64,000 nucleotides of DNA, from assembly GCA_963575745.1 (NCBI GenBank), contig CAUYUJ010000186.1:1-64000 (forward strand). The letters are read 5' to 3'. A program made the position numbers and the translations under genes. Positions 8,302-18,174 of this stretch are shown piece after piece. Within the stretch, counting starts at the first letter, position 1. The number at the start of each line of letters is the position of its first letter. Below the pieces are notes generated by a model. That model was given only the letters and a program-made list of their open reading frames with translations, ran no database searches and was not told where the DNA came from. Source of the DNA: Prorocentrum cordatum. Taxonomy: Eukaryota; Sar; Dinophyceae; Prorocentrales; Prorocentraceae.

Positions 8302-11300
8302 CTACGCGTCGCCGTCCTTGTAGAACCTGCGGTCCCACACCCTCTGGCCGTTGTACGTCACATAGCTTGTCGTAAACGTTTCCCAAGTGGTCCTCGGGAT
8401 CCAGTTGCGGAACCAATCGTTGTACGTGATATCCTGGATGTACACATACTCGTCGTTGTTGATCGCAATGTAGATCCAACATTTGATGTAATAACTCCAG
8501 TATCGAAGACCCCAATCGCTGTCCTCGAGATTGTGGCGCCAGTAAGCAGCGTAATCAGATGTACGTGCTCTCTTGGCGCGCGGCATCGCGGGCATGTAGT
8601 CCTCTGCGCCTGAGGCGCTGGATGCAGCGGCGTCGCCAGGAGCAGGGCGCGGCGGCGGCCGCGGCGGCGGCCGCGGCTCCATGGCGTCATCGGACTGTTG
8701 GGAGTGTGTATCTGGATCGGTTCTCATCCCTGTACTACCCCCCCTCTGGTCAGTGTGTGACGGATCGAGGGAGCCTATCAGCTCGTTGGCAATCGCGGCA
8801 AGCTTGCGCTGGGTGAACTGTTCACGGGTTCCGTCCCCTCGAGGGAGAGAAACCGTAATCAGTCCGCGCGCCTGCCGCGTCTGCCTGTCAATGCGTCCCT
8901 CGTTCAGCCACCACTTTCTCCGACCAGCCTGTCCTGTCCTAATACTGACGTCAAGGATGTCCCACGCGTCGCGCATGTCCTCGACTCTCCAGGGCTTCTT
9001 GCCGACATTCACGCGGGCTCCTGTCATCTGATGATGGAATCTGAGGTCGTTGAGAAAGCGTTGAATGAGATTGGCGTATGGGTAGTACAGAGGTCGGTCG
9101 TCCTCGGATTCGCCCATTAATCTGCATTCGTGTGCAGGCGGGCTACCGGCTTCGACCCACTTCTGATACCTCTTCTTGGACGTATTGGCCAATCTCCGCA
9201 ACTGATCTTTCTCTGTGCCTATGGGGGATCGCGCACCCGTCATAATGACATGTGCGCCATCCTTCATGTATCTCGCGACCTGGTCCTCGGACAACGTCGT
9301 CTTGATCCAGTTCGTCAACTTCTGGAGGTACGCGAGGTCACTCTGTGTGGCGGTGCTCTTACCTGTGGCGCCTACGGCCACAGTGTATTGCCAACATATA
9401 TCACAGAGTGTGCCGTCACCTGTGACGATACCGAGGGACAGATCTCGACCGCAATTGTTACAGAGCGGTATGGGATGCAAGATCGTCTCGGGGGCCCCAG
9501 CCGAAGTCAGGTGATCGCGGGATCCCCAGCGGGTGTCCTGACCGCGAGCGAGGCTCTGACCGATCTGATTGATCGCCTCACGATTGATCTCGGTGTTTGG
9601 TCTGGAAGCGATCGATCTGCTTAAACCCTCGATCTCGATCCGAGACAACCTTTCCCCTGGCAGTCCTTTGTACTCTATCTTGACGTTGTCGGTATCCTCA
9701 GTACCGCCATGGCATACGTTCTCCTCACGAAGACGGCGAGCCTGCTTCTGCAAGGTGGCCTCGTTGTCGCCCTCCTCGCGCTTGAGTCCCGTCTGCTCGG
9801 CTATGATACGTACCATAGTCTCCTGATCGGGAGCTGCAGACGCAACACTGCCTGGGTCCTGGGGAATATCCTGCTCGGCGCCTTCCTCTCGAGGCGCAGC
9901 AGGTGTTTCCACCAGCTCTTCCCACGCAGGAAACTCTGGATCACCGTATGTCGCAGTACAATTTTTGTATAGGTTACGCAATGCCTGAAGTGCAGGATGG
10001 TTGTCATGGATGACTTCCTTGGCGAAATCTGGTAGCTCCACAATACTATCTTTCAAGATGTTCTGGTATACTTTGGAAATCCATTGAAAGATGCCAGTGG
10101 TCGACTCCTCGATAGTCTCTGGGTCGAGGTAGTGTACCAACTTTTTGAAGAAGTGATCTGCACCACAATTGGGTAAGTCATGCGCCCACTTGTGGGTATG
10201 ATTGTAGTTCAAATGATATGACTCCGCGTTCCATGCTTTCGATCCAAATCGAATTTCAAATTGTAAATGTGACTGAATTTTGTCCATTACGATTCTGTCT
10301 GCGCCACTGTGTATCTCAATGATCTGCCTCATCTTGATCATAGGCGAATCCACCAATAACGCCGATGTCCAACAATACACGCGGCAATCATCAGACTGTC
10401 TAATCCATCTTGAATCCTCGTCGGGGTCGTAGTCTGGATGATCAAGGAAATTCGATGGCGGATCAATGATGTTATCGAGGATGCTTGCCTCGATCTGCTC
10501 TTCTGCTTGGATGTCTGCCGAGAGGTCTGCCCTCATGTTGTCGTTCGCAGCTTTCTCATCTGCAGTAAGAACGATATTTGATATGTCCACGATTACGGTG
10601 ATCAGTGGATCATGCGATGATGCTGTACCCTGTCGAGGAATGTCGCCCGTCTGAGCGTTGTCCTCGGCAGGTGTGGCCACCAGCTCGTCTGGATCAGGTG
10701 TCCGTGGAGCGGGCCTTCTTGGTGGTGTACGCGGAATACGTGGTCTATGTATGCTAGGCATTCCAAGGTATGGTAAGCTACCGCTAACCTTGTGCTGCAG
10801 TATCTCCTCGCTGCAAGATGTCGGGCCTTTCAGGGCAGCCTCCATCCATGTAGGATCGATGGCGTGTTCTTCGATGCGAATCGGCAATGCAAATACAACG
10901 CCCTTGAGGGGCATGCTTTTGTCATTATACCAGATATTTACCCATCGTAAACCGTAGTTGAGAATAGGTACTTGTACCGCAAAGAACTTGTCGAAGATGC
11001 CGAAATGGATGATTGGACCATATATGTGTCCCTTGGACAAGGCAATCTTGGTATTGTGATTGCCTTTGGGCCAATGGTTGTCGTAGTGGAAGCATTTGGT
11101 AGAACCCCAATTCTTAATGACAATGAAGTCGCCCATTCGAACATCGTTAAATGCAGGACGACGATCCCAATCTTTTTGCATGATCTTTGCTGTGATTGGT
11201 CGAAGAGCTTCACGACAATGTGATAATGCAATCAACCATTCTTTATCATCTGCTTTGTGATTGGTCTCCTGGATCATAGCACGTACTATTTGCTCGTCCA

Positions 11301-12357
11301 AGGCGTCCTCTGCGGATGTACGGCCAGCAGGGGTTTCCCCCGGCCTGGCCGAGGGTGCTGATGCTGGCGTCATCCTTGGAGGCTCCATGTCTTGGTCGGG
11401 GTCGATAGGTGCCAATCCAGGTGGGTCGTCAATAAGTTCTCCAGGAAGGCAGGCGCAAATCTCGTACTTGCTCAATGGCTCTCTGGCTGCCAATGGCGGG
11501 TAGTCCCATGGGTCGCCGTCTGGCCACAGCTGCTGGCCATGCATGTGGTGTGGTTTGAGGCGGCGAATTGCAATAATTGCCGCAGCGGGTACCACGTCCT
11601 CAGTCATGATAGCGCCCTGAGCACCCAACCAAAATCTGCAACCTGCTTTTGTGGCGATCTCCATGTTGATCACCAGCTCGACTTCGTTCTTGTAGCTGTT
11701 GAACTTGTACGATTCCACTGAAGTATGTGGGTTCTTTTGAACGTTGTTCAAATATGTGCTAGAACTGAAGAATGCCTCAGATCGCTGAGATGGTTTATAA
11801 GTTCTGTCTCTCTGAGAGTGTGGTTCAACATATCCAGGAATGATCCCTGTCTTCAGTATGTTCTTCCAGGCGCGGGATGCTGTTCCATGATGGAGATATT
11901 TGATATCTGTCCACTGTAAGCTCTCCCATCCCATGTTCCATGGCTTTGAAGATGGGTTGACACAACTGTGACCACCGACGCACCGAATAGCAATAACGCT
12001 GTTCCAGTCAAAAGTGCTGGGGTCACCTCCGTCAGGAATCGGCTTGGCGTATATCTCGATTCTGTTTTTTCTGCGGGTCAATATGCTTCTGGAACGCACG
12101 AATAATGAATATCGGATAGTAGTCGTTCCAATCGGTGTATCCATCATTTTCACCGTCTTTCTTGAAATGTGCCACTGCCGCTTCCATGGATGGTCCATTG
12201 TGTCTTTCTTTGCGATCTCGGAATTTCCATTCAACCATTTCTTTAAATGATTTCCAATTGCTTGGAATCGTCCAATCATTCTTTGTTGTTTTATCCCAGA
12301 TAGTAATACGTCTGTCATGAAATTGGTTGATCCAAAACGTTTTGTAGTGAATCTCAT
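8302..12357 (-). CDS. Accessory ORF with Tpt1/KptA-like domain and zinc ribbon
   Basis: 1351 codons, located after RNase H in the env position of the giant copia element. Authentic sequence probably begins near 12070, where the frame takes over from the upstream ORF at a run of six T (12065-12070). Residues ~150-275 (11910-11535) show LHHGTASRAW, ILKTGIIPG, FFSSSTY and, near the end, VELVINMEIATKAG and GAIMTEDVVP. Order and spacing match the RNA 2'-phosphotransferase family Tpt1/KptA (HGT, G.RP, H-hydrophobic-S, VLxID..A...G..F...NGV.LT..VP). Tpt1 removes 2'-phosphates from spliced tRNA using NAD+; whether the catalytic R-H-R-R set is intact is not settled. Near 9392-9462 is CNNC..CDIC, a C4 zinc ribbon. 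The rest is acidic and Pro-rich linkers plus an aromatic-rich C terminus. The cargo role is inferred. Confidence 0.75.
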   Translation of the reverse strand: MRFTTKRFGSTNFMTDVLLSGIKQQRMIGRFQAIGNHLKKWLNGNSEIAKKDTMDHPWKRQWHISRKTVKMMDTPIGTTTIRYSLFVRSRSILTRRKNRIEIYAKPIPDGGDPSTFDWNSVIAIRCVGGHSCVNPSSKPWNMGWESLQWTDIKYLHHGTASRAWKNILKTGIIPGYVEPHSQRDRTYKPSQRSEAFFSSSTYLNNVQKNPHTSVESYKFNSYKNEVELVINMEIATKAGCRFWLGAQGAIMTEDVVPAAAIIAIRRLKPHHMHGQQLWPDGDPWDYPPLAAREPLSKYEICACLPGELIDDPPGLAPIDPDQDMEPPRMTPASAPSARPGETPAGRTSAEDALDEQIVRAMIQETNHKADDKEWLIALSHCREALRPITAKIMQKDWDRRPAFNDVRMGDFIVIKNWGSTKCFHYDNHWPKGNHNTKIALSKGHIYGPIIHFGIFDKFFAVQVPILNYGLRWVNIWYNDKSMPLKGVVFALPIRIEEHAIDPTWMEAALKGPTSCSEEILQHKVSGSLPYLGMPSIHRPRIPRTPPRRPAPRTPDPDELVATPAEDNAQTGDIPRQGTASSHDPLITVIVDISNIVLTADEKAANDNMRADLSADIQAEEQIEASILDNIIDPPSNFLDHPDYDPDEDSRWIRQSDDCRVYCWTSALLVDSPMIKMRQIIEIHSGADRIVMDKIQSHLQFEIRFGSKAWNAESYHLNYNHTHKWAHDLPNCGADHFFKKLVHYLDPETIEESTTGIFQWISKVYQNILKDSIVELPDFAKEVIHDNHPALQALRNLYKNCTATYGDPEFPAWEELVETPAAPREEGAEQDIPQDPGSVASAAPDQETMVRIIAEQTGLKREEGDNEATLQKQARRLREENVCHGGTEDTDNVKIEYKGLPGERLSRIEIEGLSRSIASRPNTEINREAINQIGQSLARGQDTRWGSRDHLTSAGAPETILHPIPLCNNCGRDLSLGIVTGDGTLCDICWQYTVAVGATGKSTATQSDLAYLQKLTNWIKTTLSEDQVARYMKDGAHVIMTGARSPIGTEKDQLRRLANTSKKRYQKWVEAGSPPAHECRLMGESEDDRPLYYPYANLIQRFLNDLRFHHQMTGARVNVGKKPWRVEDMRDAWDILDVSIRTGQAGRRKWWLNEGRIDRQTRQARGLITVSLPRGDGTREQFTQRKLAAIANELIGSLDPSHTDQRGGSTGMRTDPDTHSQQSDDAMEPRPPPRPPPRPAPGDAAASSASGAEDYMPAMPRAKRARTSDYAAYWRHNLEDSDWGLRYWSYYIKCWIYIAINNDEYVYIQDITYNDWFRNWIPRTTWETFTTSYVTYNGQRVWDRRFYKDGDA

Positions 12358-14515
12358 GGCGTAACATAGTCGTGATGTCTTTGCTCATGTATTTGTTTGT
12401 TCCCAGCCATTCTTCATCAATTAGCTCAGGACCATAACGTACATCGTCATAATGTGGTAATGGTATCCATTTCCATTCTGGGAAACAACCAGATTGTGCA
12501 ATGTCAGGCGCATGAGCAATTACACTATCATCATGCAGTAGCTGCTCGTACCACTCTCGGTCTTCGATGCAGGCAAATCCATTGGTCGCTTTCGTGCCCC
12601 GCAACATTGGGCACATGTATGGATGTTCATCTTTGACGCCATACTGTACCTTCCATTCGCGAATAGTGCATGAGTTGTCGAAGATCCCGAGCTTGCTGGT
12701 ATCCTCGTGCATGGAACGCTCACAACTGTCCTGCCATGACAATATATTCATCTCATGTGGAGAAGGCTCCTCCTCAGCAGGAGTTGCCTCCAGCTCCATT
12801 GCCTCAAGGTCGGTGCCGTCATCAGGGATCGGTACCGCCTCAGCTTTTGGGAGCTGATCTGCTGGTTGTTGTTCTGCTTTAGGCTCTGGAGTCGATGGTT
12901 GCGACGCTTTGATCGATTGCGGTCCAGGTTGCAGTGGATCGGGCAATGGGCCTGGTGGGGCTGGCTGTGCTGTGTCATCAGCTGCCCTCCATACGGATGT
13001 AGGAACATTAGGGTCATGACCCAAAGCCACTCGATCCAGTGCATTCTGTTTGAAGAATGTTTTGCATGCCTCGATGTTCTTCTCGTTCTCGGCAGCTGGG
13101 CCGATGCGGTGAGAAGACAATCTGTTTTCTTCTGCAATGAGTCTTGATTTGGTCGCATTATCGTCTCCATCCAACTCTTTGATCTGACGTAAGAATTGCT
13201 CGAATACAACCCAAGTAACTGCATGTGCATCTTCAACTGTTTTGACGATCTTGGGTTCTAGAAGTTCATCTTTCTCAAGAGAATGCCAAGATGCCCAAGC
13301 CCCAGGGTATTCTTTGATCAACAGCATAAGGTACTGAAATAAGTCATTGTATGCCATAACCCATGGATCATTATCAGGAAGGGTTTGGTCAGGATCGCTA
13401 GGGTCCGTTGCTGGCGTACGTGTAGACCTTCCAGGAGTCGGCTCAGTCGTGTCGCCCGTCTCGGCGGGCAGTGATGCCGGCAATGTGCCCTCGGCACATG
13501 ACGCCATCCACGCACAATGAGCCATCTCGTTTGCCGTCTGTGTCATCAATGTTGTGAGGCTGAGGTCTCTTTTCCATTCGTTTGTCAACTTTTCTCTGAA
13601 GTCGGGGGCTGCCATGATTTCCTTGGCCTGAGTGTAGGCCTGGTTGTCCGTGACAGAAGTCAGCAATGGCGGCCTGAATGGATATGGCTGAGAAGGAAGA
13701 GACTGTATCAATGCGCAAAAATTGCGATAGCATACTGCGTCGCAGAATTGCGTTGTAAGCATTGCCATGTTATGGTTATTCTGTTTGGCGTGCCAAGCCT
13801 GTGGGGTAACCCTGTCGTACGTATCCACCCAATGGTCGGATGGAAGAACAGTGATACCACGGTTCTGCATGAGAGTGATCAAGTCGCTCGTGTGGTGATC
13901 AAAGTTCGGGTGTACGCCCCATTGCGCTGCTTTTCCAGGTCCCATGACCGTGGGGCAGCGGAAATACTGCATCACATCGACAAAACGTGATACGTCCACG
14001 AGCACGTGTACGGGCATGAGCGTCGGGACGCCGCCCTCACATTCCATCTTTTGGAGCTCGTGTACGTTGGTAGGAGCACGACTGTGATGTCGGCGCATGT
14101 CGATGGTTTTCTGTCCAGGACTAGCACATGCGATGTCGTTCGCACTCCATACTACCATGGCATTGAGTCCCCTGTGATAGTGTCTTTGTTTTATGGATGA
14201 TGGGAAATCATTGGCCCAGTATTCCCAGATGGTCTCGTTCAGCTCGCGCCACTTCTTGATGGAAGCGTTGTCGCTTTGAAACATGAGGCCTCTGGCTTCG
14301 CGGATCTTCCTGATCATATTGCGCTTCTCGAGAGTGTTCTCAAACTGATTGTTGAGAAGAGCGTTGATACGGCTTTCCTCTTTCTCGAAACGTTGCTTGC
14401 GTAGTTCCTCCATTCCGTATCGTACGCCCTCATAACCAGCTTCAGGCAAGAGAACGCAATCTTGACCGATCGGCGTATCATTCTGTCTGAACCATTCCCT
14501 GTAATTGCCAGCCAA
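12032..14515 (-). CDS. Accessory ORF, central part (unknown function)
   Basis: 827 codons continuing the accessory protein. It overlaps the upstream frame at 14478-14515, and the downstream frame takes over near 12070, so two single-base frame changes separate it from its neighbours. The N-terminal ~330 residues look globular, with VVWSANDIA, VHVLVDVSRFVDVM and WGVHPNFDHH. VVWSANDI plus a later His faintly resembles SGNH-hydrolase blocks, but no GDSL motif is certain and I do not assign it. The middle is a Pro/Glu-rich linker. The C-terminal part has many Trp and charged residues (EWKWIPLPHYDDVRYGPE). I recognise no family. Confidence 0.65.
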   Translation of the reverse strand: MAGNYREWFRQNDTPIGQDCVLLPEAGYEGVRYGMEELRKQRFEKEESRINALLNNQFENTLEKRNMIRKIREARGLMFQSDNASIKKWRELNETIWEYWANDFPSSIKQRHYHRGLNAMVVWSANDIACASPGQKTIDMRRHHSRAPTNVHELQKMECEGGVPTLMPVHVLVDVSRFVDVMQYFRCPTVMGPGKAAQWGVHPNFDHHTSDLITLMQNRGITVLPSDHWVDTYDRVTPQAWHAKQNNHNMAMLTTQFCDAVCYRNFCALIQSLPSQPYPFRPPLLTSVTDNQAYTQAKEIMAAPDFREKLTNEWKRDLSLTTLMTQTANEMAHCAWMASCAEGTLPASLPAETGDTTEPTPGRSTRTPATDPSDPDQTLPDNDPWVMAYNDLFQYLMLLIKEYPGAWASWHSLEKDELLEPKIVKTVEDAHAVTWVVFEQFLRQIKELDGDDNATKSRLIAEENRLSSHRIGPAAENEKNIEACKTFFKQNALDRVALGHDPNVPTSVWRAADDTAQPAPPGPLPDPLQPGPQSIKASQPSTPEPKAEQQPADQLPKAEAVPIPDDGTDLEAMELEATPAEEEPSPHEMNILSWQDSCERSMHEDTSKLGIFDNSCTIREWKVQYGVKDEHPYMCPMLRGTKATNGFACIEDREWYEQLLHDDSVIAHAPDIAQSGCFPEWKWIPLPHYDDVRYGPELIDEEWLGTNKYMSKDITTMLRHEIHYKTFWINQFHDRRITIWDKTTKNDWTIPSNWKSFKEMVEWKFRDRKERHNGPSMEAAVAHFKKDGENDGYTDWNDYYPIFIIRAFQKHIDPQKKQNRDIRQADS

Positions 14516-15557
14516 AAGAGAATGCCCACATCATGATGCCGTCGCGGATCATGGTCGACAGGTGCTCAAGAGTAGCGCCACCCATGTATTCCGCGCGGTT
14601 AAGGCACGGCATGAATAGCGGAACAAGAGCAGTATTTGATGCTTTGGCGAGGTCGATTCTCTTCTGGGCAGCGTTGAGCTCGTCGATGCCTAAAGTGGGG
14701 TACTTCTTGTGTTTTGCACCCTTAGCCCCTTTCTTCGGATGCATGATCCATGTTGAGTCCGTGTATAAGTTGGTCCATTTGTATGCATGACCCGATGACC
14801 CAAATCCATGATGTAATAGTAGTCCCAAGTCCTCTTGTACGAGGGAGTGCCACCCATTGTCTGACAATATGGTAGAAACCAAGCGACCACCACAGAAAGC
14901 ACTGTATTTTGCGTGGTCCAACTCGAATGGGTCCACATCATTGCCAGGAGTCATGCCAGGATCATTCGAACCCATGTGGTCAGCAGCGTCGCCGAAGAAG
15001 TCGTTGCCCTCGTTGTATGGTGTCCAACGATAGGTACGCTCTGTCTCTTGTGGATCATCCAATATCGCCACCCAACCATTCGGATGGTCGGATGGTGTTG
15101 CCACCGTCTTGGAGTTTGATCCGATACTTCCAAAGCCTCCGCGCGCAGTCAACCATGTAGTAAGCTTGCGGCGGAACTTCTTTGTTTTGGTAAGGTCGGA
15201 AAAAGCTCTCGTGTTGGTGACCAAGTTATCCTCGACGATATGACCGATGTGCCCAGATGTATCCGATGTCCTGGCGATGCCAGGTGGACGAGTAGGTAGC
15301 TTGGCCATTGCACGATCAATTTTAGGAGCATAGCATGGCGTTACCAATCCGTTTTGGTATACATCGGATGGTGCACTCAGACCATTGTTGTAATAGTTTT
15401 GCGTATCCGTAACGCTGTCCTCGGTATATTGTCCCAGAACTGCACTGCCAATTTTGGACCAATCGTTGTGGATCATCATCCACTCCGTCTTCAGTATCAT
15501 TGTAGTAAAGTTTGATGGTGGACATTTGCGGTCTGATCCTGGGATCGTCGCGTTCAA
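14478..15557 (-). CDS. Accessory ORF, second segment (unknown function)
   Basis: About 360 codons in the same frame as the 15585-16232 segment, from which it is separated only by a TAA at 15585-15587. The first in-frame codon after the stop context is not ATG, so it probably was read through as one protein. It has LSDNGWHSLVQEDLGLLLHH, a lysine-rich MHPKKGAKGAKHKK patch and a hydrophobic C terminus. It runs into the next ORF by frameshift near 14515. No family recognised. Confidence 0.55.
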   Translation of the reverse strand: MNATIPGSDRKCPPSNFTTMILKTEWMMIHNDWSKIGSAVLGQYTEDSVTDTQNYYNNGLSAPSDVYQNGLVTPCYAPKIDRAMAKLPTRPPGIARTSDTSGHIGHIVEDNLVTNTRAFSDLTKTKKFRRKLTTWLTARGGFGSIGSNSKTVATPSDHPNGWVAILDDPQETERTYRWTPYNEGNDFFGDAADHMGSNDPGMTPGNDVDPFELDHAKYSAFCGGRLVSTILSDNGWHSLVQEDLGLLLHHGFGSSGHAYKWTNLYTDSTWIMHPKKGAKGAKHKKYPTLGIDELNAAQKRIDLAKASNTALVPLFMPCLNRAEYMGGATLEHLSTMIRDGIMMWAFSFGWQLQGMVQTE

Positions 15558-15584
15558 ATGGTCATGTAGTCCACGAACACTATC

Positions 15585-16232
15585 TTATACTGAAGGATTA
15601 CGATTGAAAAGGCTGGAAATCATACACATAGCACGCATGAATGATAGCCACGGCGTAGCTGTGAACGTGTTGTACTCATAGTTGGCGTTGCCGCCGACGG
15701 ATCCACTCTCGGTGCTGGCCCATTTCTTAGCCTCGACGGACGCGAAGCGGGCTAGTTCACGGATAGAAGACTCGTCGGGTACGCGGAGATCAAATTCTCC
15801 GCTCCGATCGGCACGCCGTTGATGTATGCATATGTAACCATCTTCGGGATCACGAGGACGACCAGTTTGAGCGTGGTACGCGAAGCCCACGCGGTCATCG
15901 TCCCTGGCGTTCGGGTCGTACTCCTTGTCGTAGCCGGTGGGCCAGCCGACGAGGTTGAGCGGCTGTGCCTGATCCATCTCGTGGATGGAGGGGTCGGGAT
16001 TAGAACCGATCTCACTTATTTTCGCCTCGCAAGCGGCAAACAGGATGCTTGTGAGCTTTGCAGCTCGAGTCGTAAAATTGCTGCGGTGTGAACGAATAAT
16101 CAATGTCCTAACTCTCTCTGCATCTCGTTGAGGTGAGGGGGGATGGCGAGGATGTCTACCGTGCGGTGAACGTGCGCGTGAACGAGGTGTGCGCGACGCA
16201 GTATCTGCGGCTGGTACGCCATAGTGGTACAT
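15585..16232 (-). CDS. Accessory ORF, first segment (unknown function)
   Basis: 215 codons starting ATG at 16230-16232, 22 bp after the RNase H frame ends and in a different frame. This is therefore where sequence beyond the normal copia polyprotein begins. The N terminus is basic and Ser/Pro-rich, then comes a mixed region with GWPTGYDKEYDP and FAYHAQTGRP. It ends at a TAA after which the same frame stays open for over 300 codons. No homology recognised. Confidence 0.55.
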   Translation of the reverse strand: MYHYGVPAADTASRTPRSRARSPHGRHPRHPPSPQRDAERVRTLIIRSHRSNFTTRAAKLTSILFAACEAKISEIGSNPDPSIHEMDQAQPLNLVGWPTGYDKEYDPNARDDDRVGFAYHAQTGRPRDPEDGYICIHQRRADRSGEFDLRVPDESSIRELARFASVEAKKWASTESGSVGGNANYEYNTFTATPWLSFMRAMCMISSLFNRNPSV

Positions 16233-16254
16233 GCATGCACATAGTCCCTCATGG

Positions 16255-17214
16255 TTAGCTTGCCCAACACACTGAAATCCGCATTCTGATCCTACCTCGC
16301 CCCATCTTTCTTTTTTCCGTCAGCAATAACTTGCATATTTCTGGGCATCCATTCAATTTAGGAGGTTCCGCTTCATGAGGTAAACCGTCGGGCCTCCGAG
16401 GCCCTCGTATCGGCGGACATTGTATCGGAGTAACAGGAAAAATAAGCGAGTGTTCCAAGAGGTCCTTCCAAAGGTCTGCTTTCTTGGTCTCGAAATGTTT
16501 GGTCATCATATCTGCGATCTGCTCTTTTGTTCCTACATATATAAGCTCGATATGTTCAATTTGACATGTTTCGCATATCCAATCCAGATTGATACGATGA
16601 GTACGATGAAGATGACGAAGTGCTGGTGTTCGTCCCTTTTGGACAATTTTGATAACGGCCTGGTTATCCTCCAGGACGATGAGTCGTACTTTCGGTGCAC
16701 TGATCTCTGCAGCTGGCTCTGGATCCACGTGTAGTACGGTACCTTCATGGGATATTGTACGTCTCTTTGGAGTCGTAGGTAAATCCGTATTTAGCGGTTG
16801 TTGCCTACGGCTAGGAGAAGATCCCCGAGTAGGGGGTGCCTTGCGAGGCGATGGTTTACGCTTCTTTTTGGCTGCCAATGTAGGACCAATCGCCGGGTCA
16901 ACGTGTCGATGGCAACTCAGGCATGTATTCTTCTCTTTGCATGTTTTGGCAACTCCCACCACGGCTTCCCAGAATGATAGTAGTGGTAACCCTTCCAGTC
17001 GTAGTGCGGAATCGAGAGCAACGATCTCCGATTCAGTAGATGAGTATGAAACAACCGTTTGTTTCTTACATACAGCGTTGACTGGAAAGAACGTATTGGG
17101 TCCAACAAGCGCAGCAAAAACACCGGTAGTGGATTTGGAGGATGTAATGCAATCAGCGAACGAGGCGTCAGTGAACAACATGATGGATAACTTGTCTGAC
17201 GAATCGCCTATCCA
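16255..17214 (-). CDS. RNase H domain of copia pol
   Basis: Last canonical pol domain. MLFTDASFAD (17181-17150) gives the first catalytic Asp, SSTESEIVALD (about 17045-17015) the Glu, and VRLIVLEDNQAV (about 16690-16655) the third acidic position. The C terminus includes the typical IELIYVGTKEQIADMMTK, where copia RNase H ends. A ~90-residue Lys/Pro/Arg-rich insert with a CxxC lies between E and D. Same frame as the RT segment; separated by TGA at 17215-17217. Confidence 0.9.
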   Translation of the reverse strand, partial: WIGDSSDKLSIMLFTDASFADCITSSKSTTGVFAALVGPNTFFPVNAVCKKQTVVSYSSTESEIVALDSALRLEGLPLLSFWEAVVGVAKTCKEKNTCLSCHRHVDPAIGPTLAAKKKRKPSPRKAPPTRGSSPSRRQQPLNTDLPTTPKRRTISHEGTVLHVDPEPAAEISAPKVRLIVLEDNQAVIKIVQKGRTPALRHLHRTHRINLDWICETCQIEHIELIYVGTKEQIADMMTKHFETKKADLWKDLLEHSLIFPVTPIQCPPIRGPRRPDGLPHEAEPPKLNGCPEICKLLLTEKRKMGRGRIRMRISVCWAS

Positions 17215-18174
17215 TCAGTGTAAGCAATGTGTACGCGTCGTTTTGATGTAGCATATCAACCGATGTAGACGTTTGTCACATGTAGTATTCCATTTGGTAA
17301 TTTCTCTGGCCAACATACATACCGGATGTAGAAGATCGAAACGACAGCAACGTGCCAAGTACAGGATCTTCATTAGTACACTTGCCGCGTCCTGGCCGAA
17401 AACGCCCTCGTCTGAATAGTCGGACTCAGTGAAGGAGGTGTCCTCGATGCCAGGGGTCTCTGCGTCGGGTAGATCATGGTATGTGGCGGGTATGGTATTG
17501 GTAGAAGTTGTGTCGACCGATTTTGCTGGGCTGGATGATCTTGTCCGTGCGTTGAGCACACTAGTAGGTCTGGCGACCGACCCGGAGGAAGATGGCGATT
17601 TGGATCGCGAAGCCCTCGGCGAGTCGGATCGTTTCCGACGTGACCCTGTTCCCTGGGCGCGCTTGGAGGCGCATTCCAGGTACCGCTCAATGCACTGATC
17701 TGTAAAACCAAGCATGTCATGTCGAATGCCACGAACGTGTTTTGCCGTATTGTATTCTTTCTCGTTGTTTGCAGGTAGCATAGGGCGTATTGTGGACATT
17801 CTTTTGTCGAAGATGCTCTGCGGTACATCATATGCTTGTTGTCCACAACCCAAATATTGTGAGTATGGAGTAGGTGGATCCAAATCGATACCGCTTTTTC
17901 GAATATAATCCCAGCCAGTCTGTAGATTATGAGCTGGGCCGGCCAATTTGAAATCGTCCACATATACTGAAAGTATCAGTCCCAGTTTGTTGCGTCTCCA
18001 TACACATTCCCATCCTGAAATAGGCTCGAAACCGACGCTTTCCAAGCATGTACGGCATTTTCGTTCCCAAAAGACACCTGCAAGAGGATGTCCGTATAGT
18101 GCCAATCGCAATCGGCACACTGGGTTATTGTATTTTGACCATGATGTCGGTTGTCGCCATTTAGGTATAGTAAT
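17215..18174 (-). CDS. Reverse transcriptase, catalytic C-terminal half
   Basis: Begins after the TAG at 18175 and includes LRLALYGHPLAGVFWE, a classic copia RT motif, and the catalytic SVYVDDFKLAG (YVDD at about 17966-17943). A Ser/Arg/Pro-rich insert follows (SRSKSPSSSG), then the thumb/connection with VLMKILYLARCCRFDLLHPV. It ends at TGA 17215-17217, which interrupts the frame just before RNase H. Confidence 0.9.
   Translation of the reverse strand: MTIPKWRQPTSWSKYNNPVCRLRLALYGHPLAGVFWERKCRTCLESVGFEPISGWECVWRRNKLGLILSVYVDDFKLAGPAHNLQTGWDYIRKSGIDLDPPTPYSQYLGCGQQAYDVPQSIFDKRMSTIRPMLPANNEKEYNTAKHVRGIRHDMLGFTDQCIERYLECASKRAQGTGSRRKRSDSPRASRSKSPSSSGSVARPTSVLNARTRSSSPAKSVDTTSTNTIPATYHDLPDAETPGIEDTSFTESDYSDEGVFGQDAASVLMKILYLARCCRFDLLHPVCMLAREITKWNTTCDKRLHRLICYIKTTRTHCLH

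Noticed and set aside
12032-14515. SGNH/GDSL hydrolase in the accessory ORF
   Set aside because: WSANDI and later His residues resemble blocks III and V, but no GDSL block was found with correct spacing.
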